Part shown: one piece after another, positions 34,203 through 43,059 of the stretch
Position numbering within the stretch: the first letter of the stretch is position 1
How the letters are laid out: every line of letters starts with the position of its first letter
Assembly: GCF_020424085.1 (NCBI RefSeq)
Contig: NZ_CP080203.1
Location: 1-64,000, forward strand
DNA: 64,000 bases
Source of the DNA: Mycetocola spongiae
Lineage (GTDB): Bacteria > Actinomycetota > Actinomycetes > Actinomycetales > Microbacteriaceae
Reading direction: 5' to 3'
Program-made: the position numbers and the translations under genes
The notes under the pieces: model-generated
The model's database searches: none
Seen by the model: only the letters and a program-made list of their open reading frames with translations
Told to the model about the DNA's origin: nothing

Positions 34203-35465
34203 TTACCCCAAGGGTGCGCCGGTTTCCGGGGGTGCGCCGAGCCACGCGCGCGCCGCCAGCGTGAGCGCGGCTATTCCCGCGGGAATCGTGGTATCGGGCT
34301 CGGGGGCAAAGCGCGAGGAGTGGTTGGCGGGAATCTGGGCATCCACCTCATCGGCGGCCCGGGCGCGCTCGAAGCGCCCGGGCTGTGTGGACCCGAGAAA
34401 CCAGAAAAACGAGGGTGCACCCACGGCCTGCCCGAGGAGGCCAAAATCCTCGCTGATCGTGATCGCGGGCACCTCCCGGACGCGGTCTTCGCCGAGGCCC
34501 GTGCGCAGCGCGGCCACCGTGAGGGCCGTGGCCCAGGGATCGTTGCTGAGCACCGGAAACGCGCCCGTGGTGGTGATCTCGGGCGCCACCGGGGTGCCCG
34601 AGGCCGCGCACTCGGCCTCCACGATGCGCACCACCGCGCGCCGCAGCCGGCCGTGTACCTCGGGGGTGAGCGAGCGCAGGTTCACGGCGATCTCCGCGGT
34701 ATCCGGGATCACGTTTGCCTGGGCCCCGGCGTGTAGCGCGCCCACCGTGACCACAGCGGTATCGGAGGGGGAAATCTCCCGCGCCACGATCGATTGCAGG
34801 CGCACCACGATATGCGCGGCAAGCAGCACCGGGTCGATGGACGCCTGGGGGCGCGAGCCGTGTGCCCCGCGGCCGGTGAGGCGAATCCGCAGGCTCTCCG
34901 CCGCGGCCATCGCGGGCCCCGGCGTGAAGGACACCACCCCCGCGGGGAGATTGCCCACGTGCTGCCCGAGCAGGACGCTGGGCTTCGGGAAGAGGTCAAA
35001 AACGCCATCGGCGATCATTGCCGCCGCCCCCGCCGCGATCTCCTCGGCCGGCTGCAAAAGGATCACCAGTGTGCCAGACCAGGACCTGGATGCGGCCGCG
35101 AGATCGCGCGCCGCACCGATCGCGCAGGTCATATGGATATCGTGCCCGCAGGCGTGCATTAGCGGGGTGCCCGCGGCATCCACCGCGGCGCTGGCATAGT
35201 CCAGCCCGGTGTCCTCGCGCACCGGCAGCGCGTCCATATCCGCGCGCAGGACCACCGTGGGCCCCGCGCCATTGCGCAGGATGCCCACGACTCCGGTGCC
35301 GCCGATCCGCTCGTGCACCGCATAGCCCAGGTCGCGCAGGATCCCGGCGAGCAGTGCCGCGGTGTGGGTCTCGTGCAGCGAGGGTTCGGGATGGGCGTGC
35401 AGGTGCCGGTAGAGCGCAAGCAGATCCGCGGCGGTGGCGGTGGGTGCCGTGAGGGGGTGGGTCAT
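34203..35465 (-). CDS. M20-family amidohydrolase
   Basis: A 420-residue zinc-type aminoacylase/carboxypeptidase of the M20D group (hippurate hydrolase or IAA-amino-acid hydrolase type). Metal-binding segments are VVLRADMDALPVRE, MHACGHDIHMTCAIGAA and LLQPAEEIAAGAAAMI. A dimerisation insertion follows (GRGAHGSRPQASIDPV). It hydrolyses N-acyl or amide bonds of small molecules; the substrate is not deducible. It lies 32 bp downstream of the lacI-type gene on the same strand, so it may belong to the same regulon as the divergent import operon. Confidence 0.9.
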   Translation of the reverse strand: MTHPLTAPTATAADLLALYRHLHAHPEPSLHETHTAALLAGILRDLGYAVHERIGGTGVVGILRNGAGPTVVLRADMDALPVREDTGLDYASAAVDAAGTPLMHACGHDIHMTCAIGAARDLAAASRSWSGTLVILLQPAEEIAAGAAAMIADGVFDLFPKPSVLLGQHVGNLPAGVVSFTPGPAMAAAESLRIRLTGRGAHGSRPQASIDPVLLAAHIVVRLQSIVAREISPSDTAVVTVGALHAGAQANVIPDTAEIAVNLRSLTPEVHGRLRRAVVRIVEAECAASGTPVAPEITTTGAFPVLSNDPWATALTVAALRTGLGEDRVREVPAITISEDFGLLGQAVGAPSFFWFLGSTQPGRFERARAADEVDAQIPANHSSRFAPEPDTTIPAGIAALTLAARAWLGAPPETGAPLG

Positions 35466-35497
35466 GATGAGCGTCCTTGCTGGGTGGTGACCGGTGG

Positions 35498-36502
35498 TTA
35501 GGCGCGCGGGCCTCCCGTACTCTCGCGCACAATCAGGGTGGGGGAGAGGGCGACCTTGGAGAAGGCCTCATCGCGCGGCCGCATCAGCATCCGCACGGCC
35601 TCGGCCGCGAGCAGATCGGTGGGCTGGCGCACGGTGGTTAGTGAGGGGCTGATCACCGAGGCAAACGCGATATCGTCAAAGCCGGTGACCAGGACCCGGT
35701 CGGGGATGCTCACGCCCGCGGCGCTCAGGGCGCGGATCACACCAAATGCGATCACATCGGCGCCGCAGACCACCACATCGGGCAGGCTCGGGCGCGCGAG
35801 CAGCAGCTGGCCCACCTGCTCGCCCCAGTCCAGGGAGAAGCCGCCGAGCAGCAGGTCCTCGGGCCCGGTGTGAATGCCCAGCCGGGCCGCGTATTTATGG
35901 AAGCTATCCAGCCGGGCGCGGGTGGAGGAGTTGGTGGTGGCGGAGCTAACAAAAACGGCGCTGCGTGCCCCGCGCTCGGCGGCGTGGGTGAGCAGCAGGT
36001 CCAGTGCGGCATCATCGTCGATGCCCACCCAGTCGCTCGAGGTGCCGGTCACAAACTGGTCCAGCTGCACCACGGGGGTGGCCGCGGGGATCGCGTTGAT
36101 GGCCGGGGCGCTCAGCTCGCCGTGGCACGGGCTGATCAGGATGCCGTCCACGTGGCTCTCGCGCAGCGAGGCGATGCGCTGCGCCTCGAGCTCCACGTCG
36201 CCGCGGGAATCGCAGAGGAAGAGGGTTTTTTCCACGCGCTGGAGTGCGTGCTCCACGCTCTCCACGAGCGCGGTGAAGAAGGGGTTGGAGATGCTGGGCA
36301 CCACGATGCCCACGATATCGGAGCGGTTGCGGCGCAGGGCGCGCGCGAAGGAATTGGGGGTATAGCCGAGCTCGGCGGCGAGGCCCACGATGCGGGTGCG
36401 GGTATTCTCGGAGACCCCGGCCTCACCGGAGAGCGCGCGGGACACGGTGGCGGTGGATACTCCGGCCGCCGTGGCCACATCGGAAACGGTTGGTTGGCGC
36501 AA
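35498..36502 (-). CDS. LacI-family transcriptional regulator
   Basis: A 334-residue repressor. The N-terminal helix-turn-helix (TVSDVATAAGVSTATVSRALSG) is followed by the hinge helix region ELGYTPNSFARALRRNRSDIVG, and a periplasmic-binding-protein-like effector domain. Start is TTG at 36502. A near copy of the operator at 36609 overlaps this start, so autoregulation is likely. It is divergent from the ABC-importer operon and is the natural controller of it. The effector is presumably the imported compound or a breakdown product. Confidence 0.95.
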   Translation of the reverse strand: MRQPTVSDVATAAGVSTATVSRALSGEAGVSENTRTRIVGLAAELGYTPNSFARALRRNRSDIVGIVVPSISNPFFTALVESVEHALQRVEKTLFLCDSRGDVELEAQRIASLRESHVDGILISPCHGELSAPAINAIPAATPVVQLDQFVTGTSSDWVGIDDDAALDLLLTHAAERGARSAVFVSSATTNSSTRARLDSFHKYAARLGIHTGPEDLLLGGFSLDWGEQVGQLLLARPSLPDVVVCGADVIAFGVIRALSAAGVSIPDRVLVTGFDDIAFASVISPSLTTVRQPTDLLAAEAVRMLMRPRDEAFSKVALSPTLIVRESTGGPRA

Positions 36503-36512
36503 TTGATTACGT
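36497..36512. promoter_or_regulatory. Imperfect LacI-type operator over the regulator start
   Basis: Read on the minus strand it matches the perfect palindrome at 36609-36624 in 13 of 16 positions, with the ACGTAATC half intact. It covers the TTG start of the lacI-type gene, so binding would restrict its own expression. Confidence 0.6.
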
Positions 36513-36608
36513 CCCCACTACGAATTGTTGCGACTATGTAAAATCGGGATATTTTTCCCAAGTATATCTAGATTCTTCGTGATTAATAGTCTACGTTTAT
36601 CCCAATCG

Positions 36609-36624
36609 ACGTAATCGATTACGT
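36609..36624. promoter_or_regulatory. Perfect 16-bp LacI-type operator
   Basis: ACGTAATCGATTACGT is a perfect palindrome with a central CG, as expected for LacI/GalR-family sites. It lies 70 bp upstream of the binding-protein ATG and 107 bp from the regulator start, in an A+T-rich stretch of an otherwise G+C-rich region. Confidence 0.85.
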
Positions 36625-36694
36625 ATGGACTCGCGAGGATGCGGGCCCATGCGACATCCTCTCTCGTGCCACATACTGTTCGAAGGGACACCCC

Positions 36695-37708
36695 ATGAAG
36701 ACTCGACTTCTCCCCGCAGCAGGCGTACTCGCCTGCGCCCTCCTGGCGCTCACCGCGTGTGACGCCAGCAAGCCCACCCCCTCCTCCTCCCCGGGAGACG
36801 GCACCGGTGCCGCCTCCGCGATCCCCGGCCCCGATACCGTGGCCACCGCGTGCCGCACCGACCTTAAGGTGGGGCTGGTCACCATCAACCTGCAGGCGCT
36901 GTTCTTTAACCAGATCAATACCGGCGCGCAGACCATCGCCGATAAGGCCGGCGTGGACCTGCAGATCGTCAGCGCCAACGACGATCCGCTCGCCCAGGTC
37001 ACGGCCGTGGAACAGCTGATCACCCAGGGCGTGGACGCCGTGATTGTGCTCCCCATCGATACCGAGGGCATTAAGCCGGCAATCGACGCCGCCGCCTCCT
37101 CCAAGGTTCCCGTGGTGGTTGTGGACGGCATCGTGGAATCCGATGCGATCGCCAGCATGGTGGGCACCGCAAACGCCGAATCCAGCAAGAAGCTCGCGGA
37201 GTTCCTCGCCGCCGAGACCACCGAGCGCGGCGAGATCGGCATCGTGGGTGCGCTTAACAGCACCATCCAGCTCGACCGCCAGAAGGGCTTTGTGGACCAG
37301 GCCGTGGCCGATGGCTTCACCGAGGGCACCATCGTGGACGGCAAAAACGTGCAGGAGACCGCCCAGTCCGCGAGCGAAAACCTGCTCACCGGAAACCCCG
37401 ACCTGAAATTCGCATTTGCCACCGGCGAACCCGCCCTCGTGGGCCTCGCGGCCGCCGTGGAAACCCAGAACGCGGGCGACCGCATCAGCGTTGTTGGCTG
37501 GGACCTGTCCCAGTCCGCCGTGACCGGCCTCAAGGAGGGCTGGCTTAAGGGCATCGTGCAGCAGAACACCTTCGGCTTCGGCTATGAGGGCATGAACGCC
37601 GCTATCAACGCGGCCTGCGGCGAGAAGACCGAAAAATTTGTTCCGATCGAGACCACCATCGTCACGCCCGAGAACTATACCGACTACCTGTACTACCTGG
37701 AGAAGTAA
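36695..37708 (+). CDS. Sugar-type ABC transporter substrate-binding lipoprotein
   Basis: Binding component of a CUT2 (ribose-type) importer. The 337-residue protein has a lipobox LTACDA near residue 24, then the Peripla_BP_4 fold: VGLVTINLQALFFNQINTGA, GVDAVIVLPIDTEGIKPAID, and VPVVVVDGIVES. The AAGGGAC before the ATG is a usable ribosome-binding site. It is the first gene of an operon in which the next gene overlaps its TAA by one base. The family binds pentoses, hexoses, polyols, autoinducer-2 and others, so the ligand remains open. Confidence 0.93.
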   Translation: MKTRLLPAAGVLACALLALTACDASKPTPSSSPGDGTGAASAIPGPDTVATACRTDLKVGLVTINLQALFFNQINTGAQTIADKAGVDLQIVSANDDPLAQVTAVEQLITQGVDAVIVLPIDTEGIKPAIDAAASSKVPVVVVDGIVESDAIASMVGTANAESSKKLAEFLAAETTERGEIGIVGALNSTIQLDRQKGFVDQAVADGFTEGTIVDGKNVQETAQSASENLLTGNPDLKFAFATGEPALVGLAAAVETQNAGDRISVVGWDLSQSAVTGLKEGWLKGIVQQNTFGFGYEGMNAAINAACGEKTEKFVPIETTIVTPENYTDYLYYLEK

Positions 37709-38481
37709 TGAGCGCCGAAACCCCCCTCGTGGAGCTTCGCGATATCGTGAAGTCCTATGGTGCCGTGAAGTCCCTGCGCGGAGTAAACCTCCGGCTGGGA
37801 CGCGGCGAGGTCCTGGGCCTCGTCGGCGATAACGGTGCCGGCAAGTCCACCGTCATGAAGGTGCTCGCGGGCGCCGAACAGCCCGATACCGGGCAGATCC
37901 TCATCGGCGGCGAAAAGGTCACCTTTCATACCCCGCGCGACGCACAGGAGCGGCGCATCGGCATGGTTTATCAGGACCTCGCCCTGTGCTCCACCCTCGA
38001 CGTGGCGAGCAATTTTTTCCTCGGCCGCGAACCGCGCCGCGGCCCGCTGCTGGACCGCGCCCGCATGCACGATGTCACCACCAGCGAGCTCGCCCAGCTC
38101 GGCGTGCGCGTGAAATCCACCTATCAGGAGATTTCCCGGCTCTCGGGCGGCCAGCGCCAATCGGTGGCCATCGCCCGGGCCGTCTCGCTGAACCCCGATG
38201 TGCTCATCCTTGATGAGCCCACCGCGGCGCTCGCCGTGGCCGAGGTGGAACAGGTCCTGCGCCTGATCCGTACCGTGGCCGATCGCGGGGTGGGGGTCAT
38301 CCTGATCACGCACCGCCTCCAGGACCTGTTCCGGGTATGCGATCGCATCACCGTGATGTACGAGGGACAGAGCGTGGACGATGTGCCCATCGGGGATCTG
38401 AATATCGAGAGCCTCGTGGGCCTGATCACCCGCACGGAGCCCGGCACCCGCGGCCACAGCGAGAGCGTGGTGCCCGCATGA
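37708..38481 (+). CDS. CUT2-type ABC transporter ATP-binding protein, single-domain
   Basis: Energy-coupling ATPase of the importer. The 257-residue protein contains Walker A GDNGAGKSTVMKVL, signature LSGGQRQSVAIARAV, Walker B VLILDEPTAAL and the switch histidine in LITHRL. Most CUT2 ATPases are double-length (about 500 residues); this one has a single nucleotide-binding domain, like FrcA-type proteins, and presumably acts as a homodimer. Its ATG overlaps the upstream TAA by one base and its TGA overlaps the permease ATG. Confidence 0.95.
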   Translation: MSAETPLVELRDIVKSYGAVKSLRGVNLRLGRGEVLGLVGDNGAGKSTVMKVLAGAEQPDTGQILIGGEKVTFHTPRDAQERRIGMVYQDLALCSTLDVASNFFLGREPRRGPLLDRARMHDVTTSELAQLGVRVKSTYQEISRLSGGQRQSVAIARAVSLNPDVLILDEPTAALAVAEVEQVLRLIRTVADRGVGVILITHRLQDLFRVCDRITVMYEGQSVDDVPIGDLNIESLVGLITRTEPGTRGHSESVVPA

Positions 38482-39503
38482 GCGCCACGCTGCTGAGCGG
38501 CCACGAGCTGGCCCCCGCCTCCGTCGTGAAACCCTCCACCTGGGATCGCGCACATAAACCCACCGTGGTGATGTTTGGTGTCATGGCGGCCCTCTTCCTG
38601 CTGTTCTCGCTCACCGCCCCGGGGTTTTTCTCCTTCGCCAACGTGAGTAACCTCGCCACCCAGATCGCCCCCGCGGTGGTGGTCGGCGTGGCCATGACCT
38701 TCGTGATTACCACGGGGCAGATCGACCTCTCGGTGGGCTCGACCATCGCATTTGTCGCGGCCATCAGCGCCGAGCTGCTGCAGGCCGGGGTGCAGTCCTC
38801 GGTGGTGGTGCTGATTGCGCTCGCCGCGGGGGCCTTCTGGGGAACCGTGAACGGCTGGTTCTCCGCCTATCAGGGCATCCCCTCGTTTATCGTCACGCTC
38901 GCCACGATGTCGATCATCCGTGGCATCGCCCAGTTCCGCACCGGGGGCTTCTCGATTCCCATCGAGAAGGACACCCTGATCGGCCAGTTTGGCCGCGCAT
39001 CCTTCCTCGGCTTCAGCTATCAGGCCTGGGTCGCGCTGATCATCGTGATCATCGGAATCGTGCTGCTGCACTATACGCGGTTTGGCAACTACGTAAACGG
39101 CATCGGGGCGCAGGAGGAATCGGTGCGTCGCGCCGGAATTAATACCCGCCGCATCAAGATGATTGTGCTGGGCATGACCGGCCTCACCGCCGGAATCGCC
39201 GGCATCATGATTGCCGCCCGCCTCGGCTCGGGCTCCTCCAACTCGGGGGTGGGCTTTGAGCTCACCGTGATCGCCGCGGTGGTCCTCGGCGGAACCGATC
39301 TCTTCGGCGGGCGCGGCACGGTCTTTGGCACGCTGATCGGAGCCGTGATCATCGGAATGATCGCCAATGGGCTGACGCTGCTGGGCGTGAGCGCGTTCCT
39401 CACCCCGATCCTCACGGGAGCCGTGATCATCGTGGCCATCTGGCTGAATATGCGCAGCGCCGGAATCGGTGCCGCCTGGCGTCGCTATGTGAAAAAATCA
39501 TGA
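38478..39503 (+). CDS. CUT2-type ABC transporter permease
   Basis: Membrane channel of the importer, 341 residues with about ten hydrophobic segments and the family block TTGQIDLSVGSTIAFVA after the second segment, plus GGTDLFGGRGTVFGTLIGA near the C-terminus (RbsC-like). I chose the ATG at 38478, four bases inside the ATPase gene; the open frame extends further upstream without homology. The next gene overlaps its stop (ATGA). Confidence 0.95.
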   Translation: MSATLLSGHELAPASVVKPSTWDRAHKPTVVMFGVMAALFLLFSLTAPGFFSFANVSNLATQIAPAVVVGVAMTFVITTGQIDLSVGSTIAFVAAISAELLQAGVQSSVVVLIALAAGAFWGTVNGWFSAYQGIPSFIVTLATMSIIRGIAQFRTGGFSIPIEKDTLIGQFGRASFLGFSYQAWVALIIVIIGIVLLHYTRFGNYVNGIGAQEESVRRAGINTRRIKMIVLGMTGLTAGIAGIMIAARLGSGSSNSGVGFELTVIAAVVLGGTDLFGGRGTVFGTLIGAVIIGMIANGLTLLGVSAFLTPILTGAVIIVAIWLNMRSAGIGAAWRRYVKKS

Positions 39504-40537
39504 TCCAGACCGTGGCCGGCCCGCTGCCCGCGGACCGGCTCGGGCGCACCCTCACCCATGAGCACCTCTTTAACGATGTGCGGGCGGCGGTGGTGCCCGG
39601 GGCCCGCCCGGGCACCGAGGATCTCCTGGATACCCCGATCGCCCGGGTGGATCGCACCCGGCTGATCACCGAACCCTATTCCAGCCGGGATAACTGCACC
39701 CTGGATGACCCGGCCGATGCCCTCGCCGAACTCGCCGCCTTCCGGGCGGCCGGCGGCTCCAGCGTGATCGATCTCACCCCGCCCGCGCTGGGCCGCAACC
39801 CCGCGGGGCTGCACCGGGCCTCCGTGGACAGCGGCATCAACGTGATCATGGGCTCGGGATGGTACCTGGAGAATTTTGAGACCGCGGCGGGCACCGCCGA
39901 ATACGGCCGGGTGGATCGCCTCGCCGCCGCCCTGTCCGCGGAGTTCCGCGACGGAGTGGACGGGATCCGCCCCGGGGTCATCGGCGAGATCGGTATCTCG
40001 CCGGCATTCACCCCGGGGGAGGCCGCGGCGCTGCGCGCGGCCTGCCTGGTGCAACTCGACCACGGCGTCCCGCTGTTTATCCACCTTCCCGGATGGCAGC
40101 GCCGGGGGCCCGAGGTGCTGGGCATCGTCCTGGACGAGATGGGGGTGGACCCCGGGGCCGTGGTGCTGTGCCATATGGACCCCTCGGGCAGCGATGGCGG
40201 CTATCAGCGCGCGCTCGCCGATGCCGGGGTCTGGCTCGAATTCGACATGATCGGGATGCCCTTCAGCTATCCCGGCGAGGGCGTCTCACCCGGGGTCACC
40301 GAGACCGCGGATGCCCTCGCCGCCCTCGTCTCCGCGGGCCATAGCGACCGGCTCCTGCTCAGCCACGATCTCTTTTTGAAGGCCATGCTGGGCCGCTATG
40401 ACGGGCGCGGGCTCGGCTTTGTGCCGGGCGAGTTCCGCGACCTCCTGCTTCACCGGGGGATCAACGCCGATCGGCTGCTTGATCACAACCCCGCCTCCCT
40501 GTTTATCCACGCACACAAAGGAATAACATCATCATGA
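39500..40537 (+). CDS. Phosphotriesterase-family hydrolase (lactonase-like)
   Basis: A 345-residue metal-dependent hydrolase of the amidohydrolase superfamily. Metal ligands are visible in LTHEHLFND (HxH), FIHLPG, LCHMDPSG and LLSHDLFLK. The residue normally carboxylated lysine is a glutamate in VIGEIGIS, the pattern of the phosphotriesterase homology proteins rather than true phosphotriesterases. Related enzymes open lactones or cleave esters and amides. It overlaps the permease stop by four bases and the next gene by four bases, so it belongs to the import operon. Confidence 0.88.
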   Translation: MIQTVAGPLPADRLGRTLTHEHLFNDVRAAVVPGARPGTEDLLDTPIARVDRTRLITEPYSSRDNCTLDDPADALAELAAFRAAGGSSVIDLTPPALGRNPAGLHRASVDSGINVIMGSGWYLENFETAAGTAEYGRVDRLAAALSAEFRDGVDGIRPGVIGEIGISPAFTPGEAAALRAACLVQLDHGVPLFIHLPGWQRRGPEVLGIVLDEMGVDPGAVVLCHMDPSGSDGGYQRALADAGVWLEFDMIGMPFSYPGEGVSPGVTETADALAALVSAGHSDRLLLSHDLFLKAMLGRYDGRGLGFVPGEFRDLLLHRGINADRLLDHNPASLFIHAHKGITSS

Positions 40538-41289
40538 CAAACGTACTCATTGCCGGGGAATCCTGGATCACGCAGTCCACCCACATCAAGGGAATGGACT
40601 CGTTTACGACCCATAGCTATGTGGAGGGCGTGGGCCCCCTGCGCGATGCGCTCACCGCCGCCGGACATAATGTCACCTATCTGCCCGGCCACCTGGTGCC
40701 CACGCAGTTCCCGGAGACCGCCGAGGCACTCTCCGAATTTGACGTCATCATCCTCTCCGATATCGGGGCGAACTCGATCCAGCTCTCCCCGAGCGTATTT
40801 GAGAAATTTCAGACCGGGGTGGACCGCCTCGGGGTGCTCGCCGACTGGGTGGCCGCGGGCGGCGGATTTATGATGATCGGCGGCTATCTGTCCTTCACCG
40901 GATTTGAGGCCAAGGCGGCGTTTAGGCAGACCCGCATCGCCGAGGTGCTGCCCGTGGAGATGCTCGCGGAGGACGACCGCGCCGAGTTCCCGGGCGGCGT
41001 CATCGCCCGCGTGGATAACGCCGGCCACGAGGTCCTCGCGGGGATCTCCGGGCAGTGGCCCGCACTGCTGGGATATAACCGCACGGTGGCCCGCCCCGAG
41101 GCCGAGGTTCTGGCTACCGTGGGTGAGGACCCCCTGGTCGCGGTGGGTACCCACGGGGCCGGCCGCACCGCGGTCTTCACCTCGGACTGCTCGCCGCACT
41201 GGGCGCCCCCGGCCTTCTGCGAGGAGTGGGCCGGCTATGGCACGCTCTTTGGCAACCTGGTTGAGTGGCTGGGCCGGGCCCGGGCGTGA
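40534..41289 (+). CDS. Glutamine amidotransferase-like protein (PF07090 type)
   Basis: A 251-residue class-I-amidotransferase-fold protein resembling the PF07090 family of uncharacterised cytoplasmic proteins. Characteristic pieces are VLIAGESWITQSTHIKGMD at the N-terminus, FDVIILSDIGANSIQL in the middle, WVAAGGGFMMIGGY, and AVFTSDCSPHWAPP near the end. The glutaminase Cys-His-Glu triad of true amidotransferases is not evident, so a lyase-, isomerase- or hydrolase-like role is as likely. Members often sit beside sugar catabolic genes, as here. Overlaps both neighbours by four bases. Confidence 0.78.
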   Translation: MTNVLIAGESWITQSTHIKGMDSFTTHSYVEGVGPLRDALTAAGHNVTYLPGHLVPTQFPETAEALSEFDVIILSDIGANSIQLSPSVFEKFQTGVDRLGVLADWVAAGGGFMMIGGYLSFTGFEAKAAFRQTRIAEVLPVEMLAEDDRAEFPGGVIARVDNAGHEVLAGISGQWPALLGYNRTVARPEAEVLATVGEDPLVAVGTHGAGRTAVFTSDCSPHWAPPAFCEEWAGYGTLFGNLVEWLGRARA

Positions 41290-41981
41290 CCACCCGGACC
41301 CTTCCGGGTGCGGCTCCCCTCGCGGGAGCCGCACCCGGCGGGCGCTCCGCGCGCCTGATCCACAGCTATTCCGCGGACCTCGATCGCGCGGGGCGGGTGC
41401 GCTTCATCCGGGAGATCACGGACCGTACCCTGAGCCAGACCCACTATGACCGCTATCTGCTGATCGAACGCGAATTTGTGCGCACCGCCCTGCGGATCAC
41501 CGGCCTGTGTTTATGGAGCGAAACCGATTCGCTGCGGGCCCTGCATCACGCCCGCTCAATCGCGGCGCTCGCCGGGGAACAGCTGGACTATTTTGACCGG
41601 GCACTGGGCGACCGGGAGATCCCCGGGGCCGCCGCGGTGCTGGCGCGCTCGGCGGTGCTCTCGGAGTATGCGCTCGCCGCCGCGGAGAGGCACGGCTATC
41701 CCGGGGTGCTCACGTGCATGCTCGCCGCCGAAACCCTCTATGCCGGATGGTGTGGCCGCACCGTCGCGGGGTGGGAGGAGGGCGTGAGTGGCCCGCAGGC
41801 CGAATGGGTGCGGATGCATGCCACCCCGGCCTTTGCCACCCAGGCCCGGCTCCTCGGGGTGATGCTGGACGCGCAGGAAATTTCCGCGGACGGCGCCCTG
41901 GGCGAGGTCTTCCGGGGCATGCTCGCGGCCGAGGACAGCTTCCACGATTCCATCTATTCGAGCATAAAGGACACAGAATGA
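41286..41981 (+). CDS. TenA-like protein
   Basis: A 231-residue helical protein with the heme-oxygenase-like TenA fold pattern: FIREITDRTLSQTHYDRYLLIEREFVR split over the first helices, LWSETDSLRALHHARSI, AGEQLDYFDRAL, and LAAETLYAGWCGRTV near the position of the TenA active-site helix. TenA proteins cleave thiamine or salvage its aminopyrimidine; in this operon the substrate may differ. The GTG at 41286 overlaps the upstream TGA; an in-frame ATG at 41265 also exists. The first 30 residues are low-complexity. Confidence 0.7.
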   Translation: MTTRTLPGAAPLAGAAPGGRSARLIHSYSADLDRAGRVRFIREITDRTLSQTHYDRYLLIEREFVRTALRITGLCLWSETDSLRALHHARSIAALAGEQLDYFDRALGDREIPGAAAVLARSAVLSEYALAAAERHGYPGVLTCMLAAETLYAGWCGRTVAGWEEGVSGPQAEWVRMHATPAFATQARLLGVMLDAQEISADGALGEVFRGMLAAEDSFHDSIYSSIKDTE

Positions 41982-43054
41982 GCGGTATTCCCACGCGCGG
42001 CGATGTGGCCGCGCGCCTGAGCGAGGCCGGGATCGCCTGGGCCGAGATTCCGCTGGGCGGGGGCCGGGACATCATTGTTTCGGCACTCGGCGGCCGGGTC
42101 TACGGCCCGTTTACCCCGGGGAGCGAGGGCACCTCCGCCAACTGGGTTCCGGCGTTTTTTGGATCCCGCGAGGAATTTGCGCGCTTCCGCGCCTCGGGGC
42201 ACTGGAACGTGGGCGGGGAACGGCACTGGATCGGCCCGGAGATCGCCTTTATGATCGGCGATCGCGCCGATTATTGGGGCAGCTATGTGCTGCCGCCCGC
42301 GATGGACCCCGCCGAGTATCGCCTGGTCACCGTGCCGGGCGGCGTGCGCCTGGAGACCGTTATGGAACTGCGCAGCCACCTGCCCGGTGCGGGCAGCGTG
42401 CGGCTCACCCTCGCGGTGGAGATCACCCCCGCCGCCCATCCGCTGCGCTATCTCGCGGGCGGAACTGGTGCGGCCTCCTATGCGGGCTATTCCAGCGCCG
42501 TGGAGCTAACCGTGGACGGACCCTCCGGGCAACCGGCCGAGTCCTGGAACCTGAACCAGGTGCCCGGCGGCGGCACCGCGCTGATCCCCGCGTTCTCGGA
42601 GGTGGAGGTCACCGATTATTATGAGCCCGTGGGCGGGAACCTGCGCCGGATCCCCGGGGGAGTGGCCGTGGATCTTCCCGGCGATACCCGCTTTAAAATT
42701 GGCCTCGCCGCGGCCCAGATCTCGGGCCGCCTGGGGCATCTCTCGGCCGCGGATTCCGCGGGGCGGCACACCCTCACGGTGCGTAATTTCCCCAATGATC
42801 CCTCCTCGGATTATTCCGAGGAACCCGATTTCTCGACCCATCGCGGTGACTCGCTGCACCTCTACGACGATGACGGCGGCCTCGGCGGCTTCGCCGAGTT
42901 GGAGGCCCGCGGCCACGGCGTGGGCGGGCAGGACGGGCAGACCCGCTCGCGCGACCGTTTCACGACGTGGAGCTTTTGGGGCACCCCCGCGGAACTCGCC
43001 CCCGTCGCCCAGACCCTCCTGGGGCTTTCCCTCCCCGACTCGACCCAAGGATAA
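41978..43054 (+). CDS. DUF6786-like protein, possible sugar-binding beta fold
   Basis: A 358-residue protein resembling DUF6786 members: GGRVYGPFTPGSEGTSANWV near the N-terminus and HWNVGGERHWIGPEIAF, the latter close to a GGEDRxWxGPE block I associate with that family. The alternating strand pattern (RLVTVPGGVRLETVMELRSHL) suggests an aldose-mutarotase-like beta sandwich. Function unknown. I chose the ATG at 41978 overlapping the TenA-like stop (ATGA). It would fit a role in handling a carbohydrate-like ligand of the operon. Confidence 0.6.
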   Translation: MSGIPTRGDVAARLSEAGIAWAEIPLGGGRDIIVSALGGRVYGPFTPGSEGTSANWVPAFFGSREEFARFRASGHWNVGGERHWIGPEIAFMIGDRADYWGSYVLPPAMDPAEYRLVTVPGGVRLETVMELRSHLPGAGSVRLTLAVEITPAAHPLRYLAGGTGAASYAGYSSAVELTVDGPSGQPAESWNLNQVPGGGTALIPAFSEVEVTDYYEPVGGNLRRIPGGVAVDLPGDTRFKIGLAAAQISGRLGHLSAADSAGRHTLTVRNFPNDPSSDYSEEPDFSTHRGDSLHLYDDDGGLGGFAELEARGHGVGGQDGQTRSRDRFTTWSFWGTPAELAPVAQTLLGLSLPDSTQG

Positions 43055-43059
43055 CCAAA

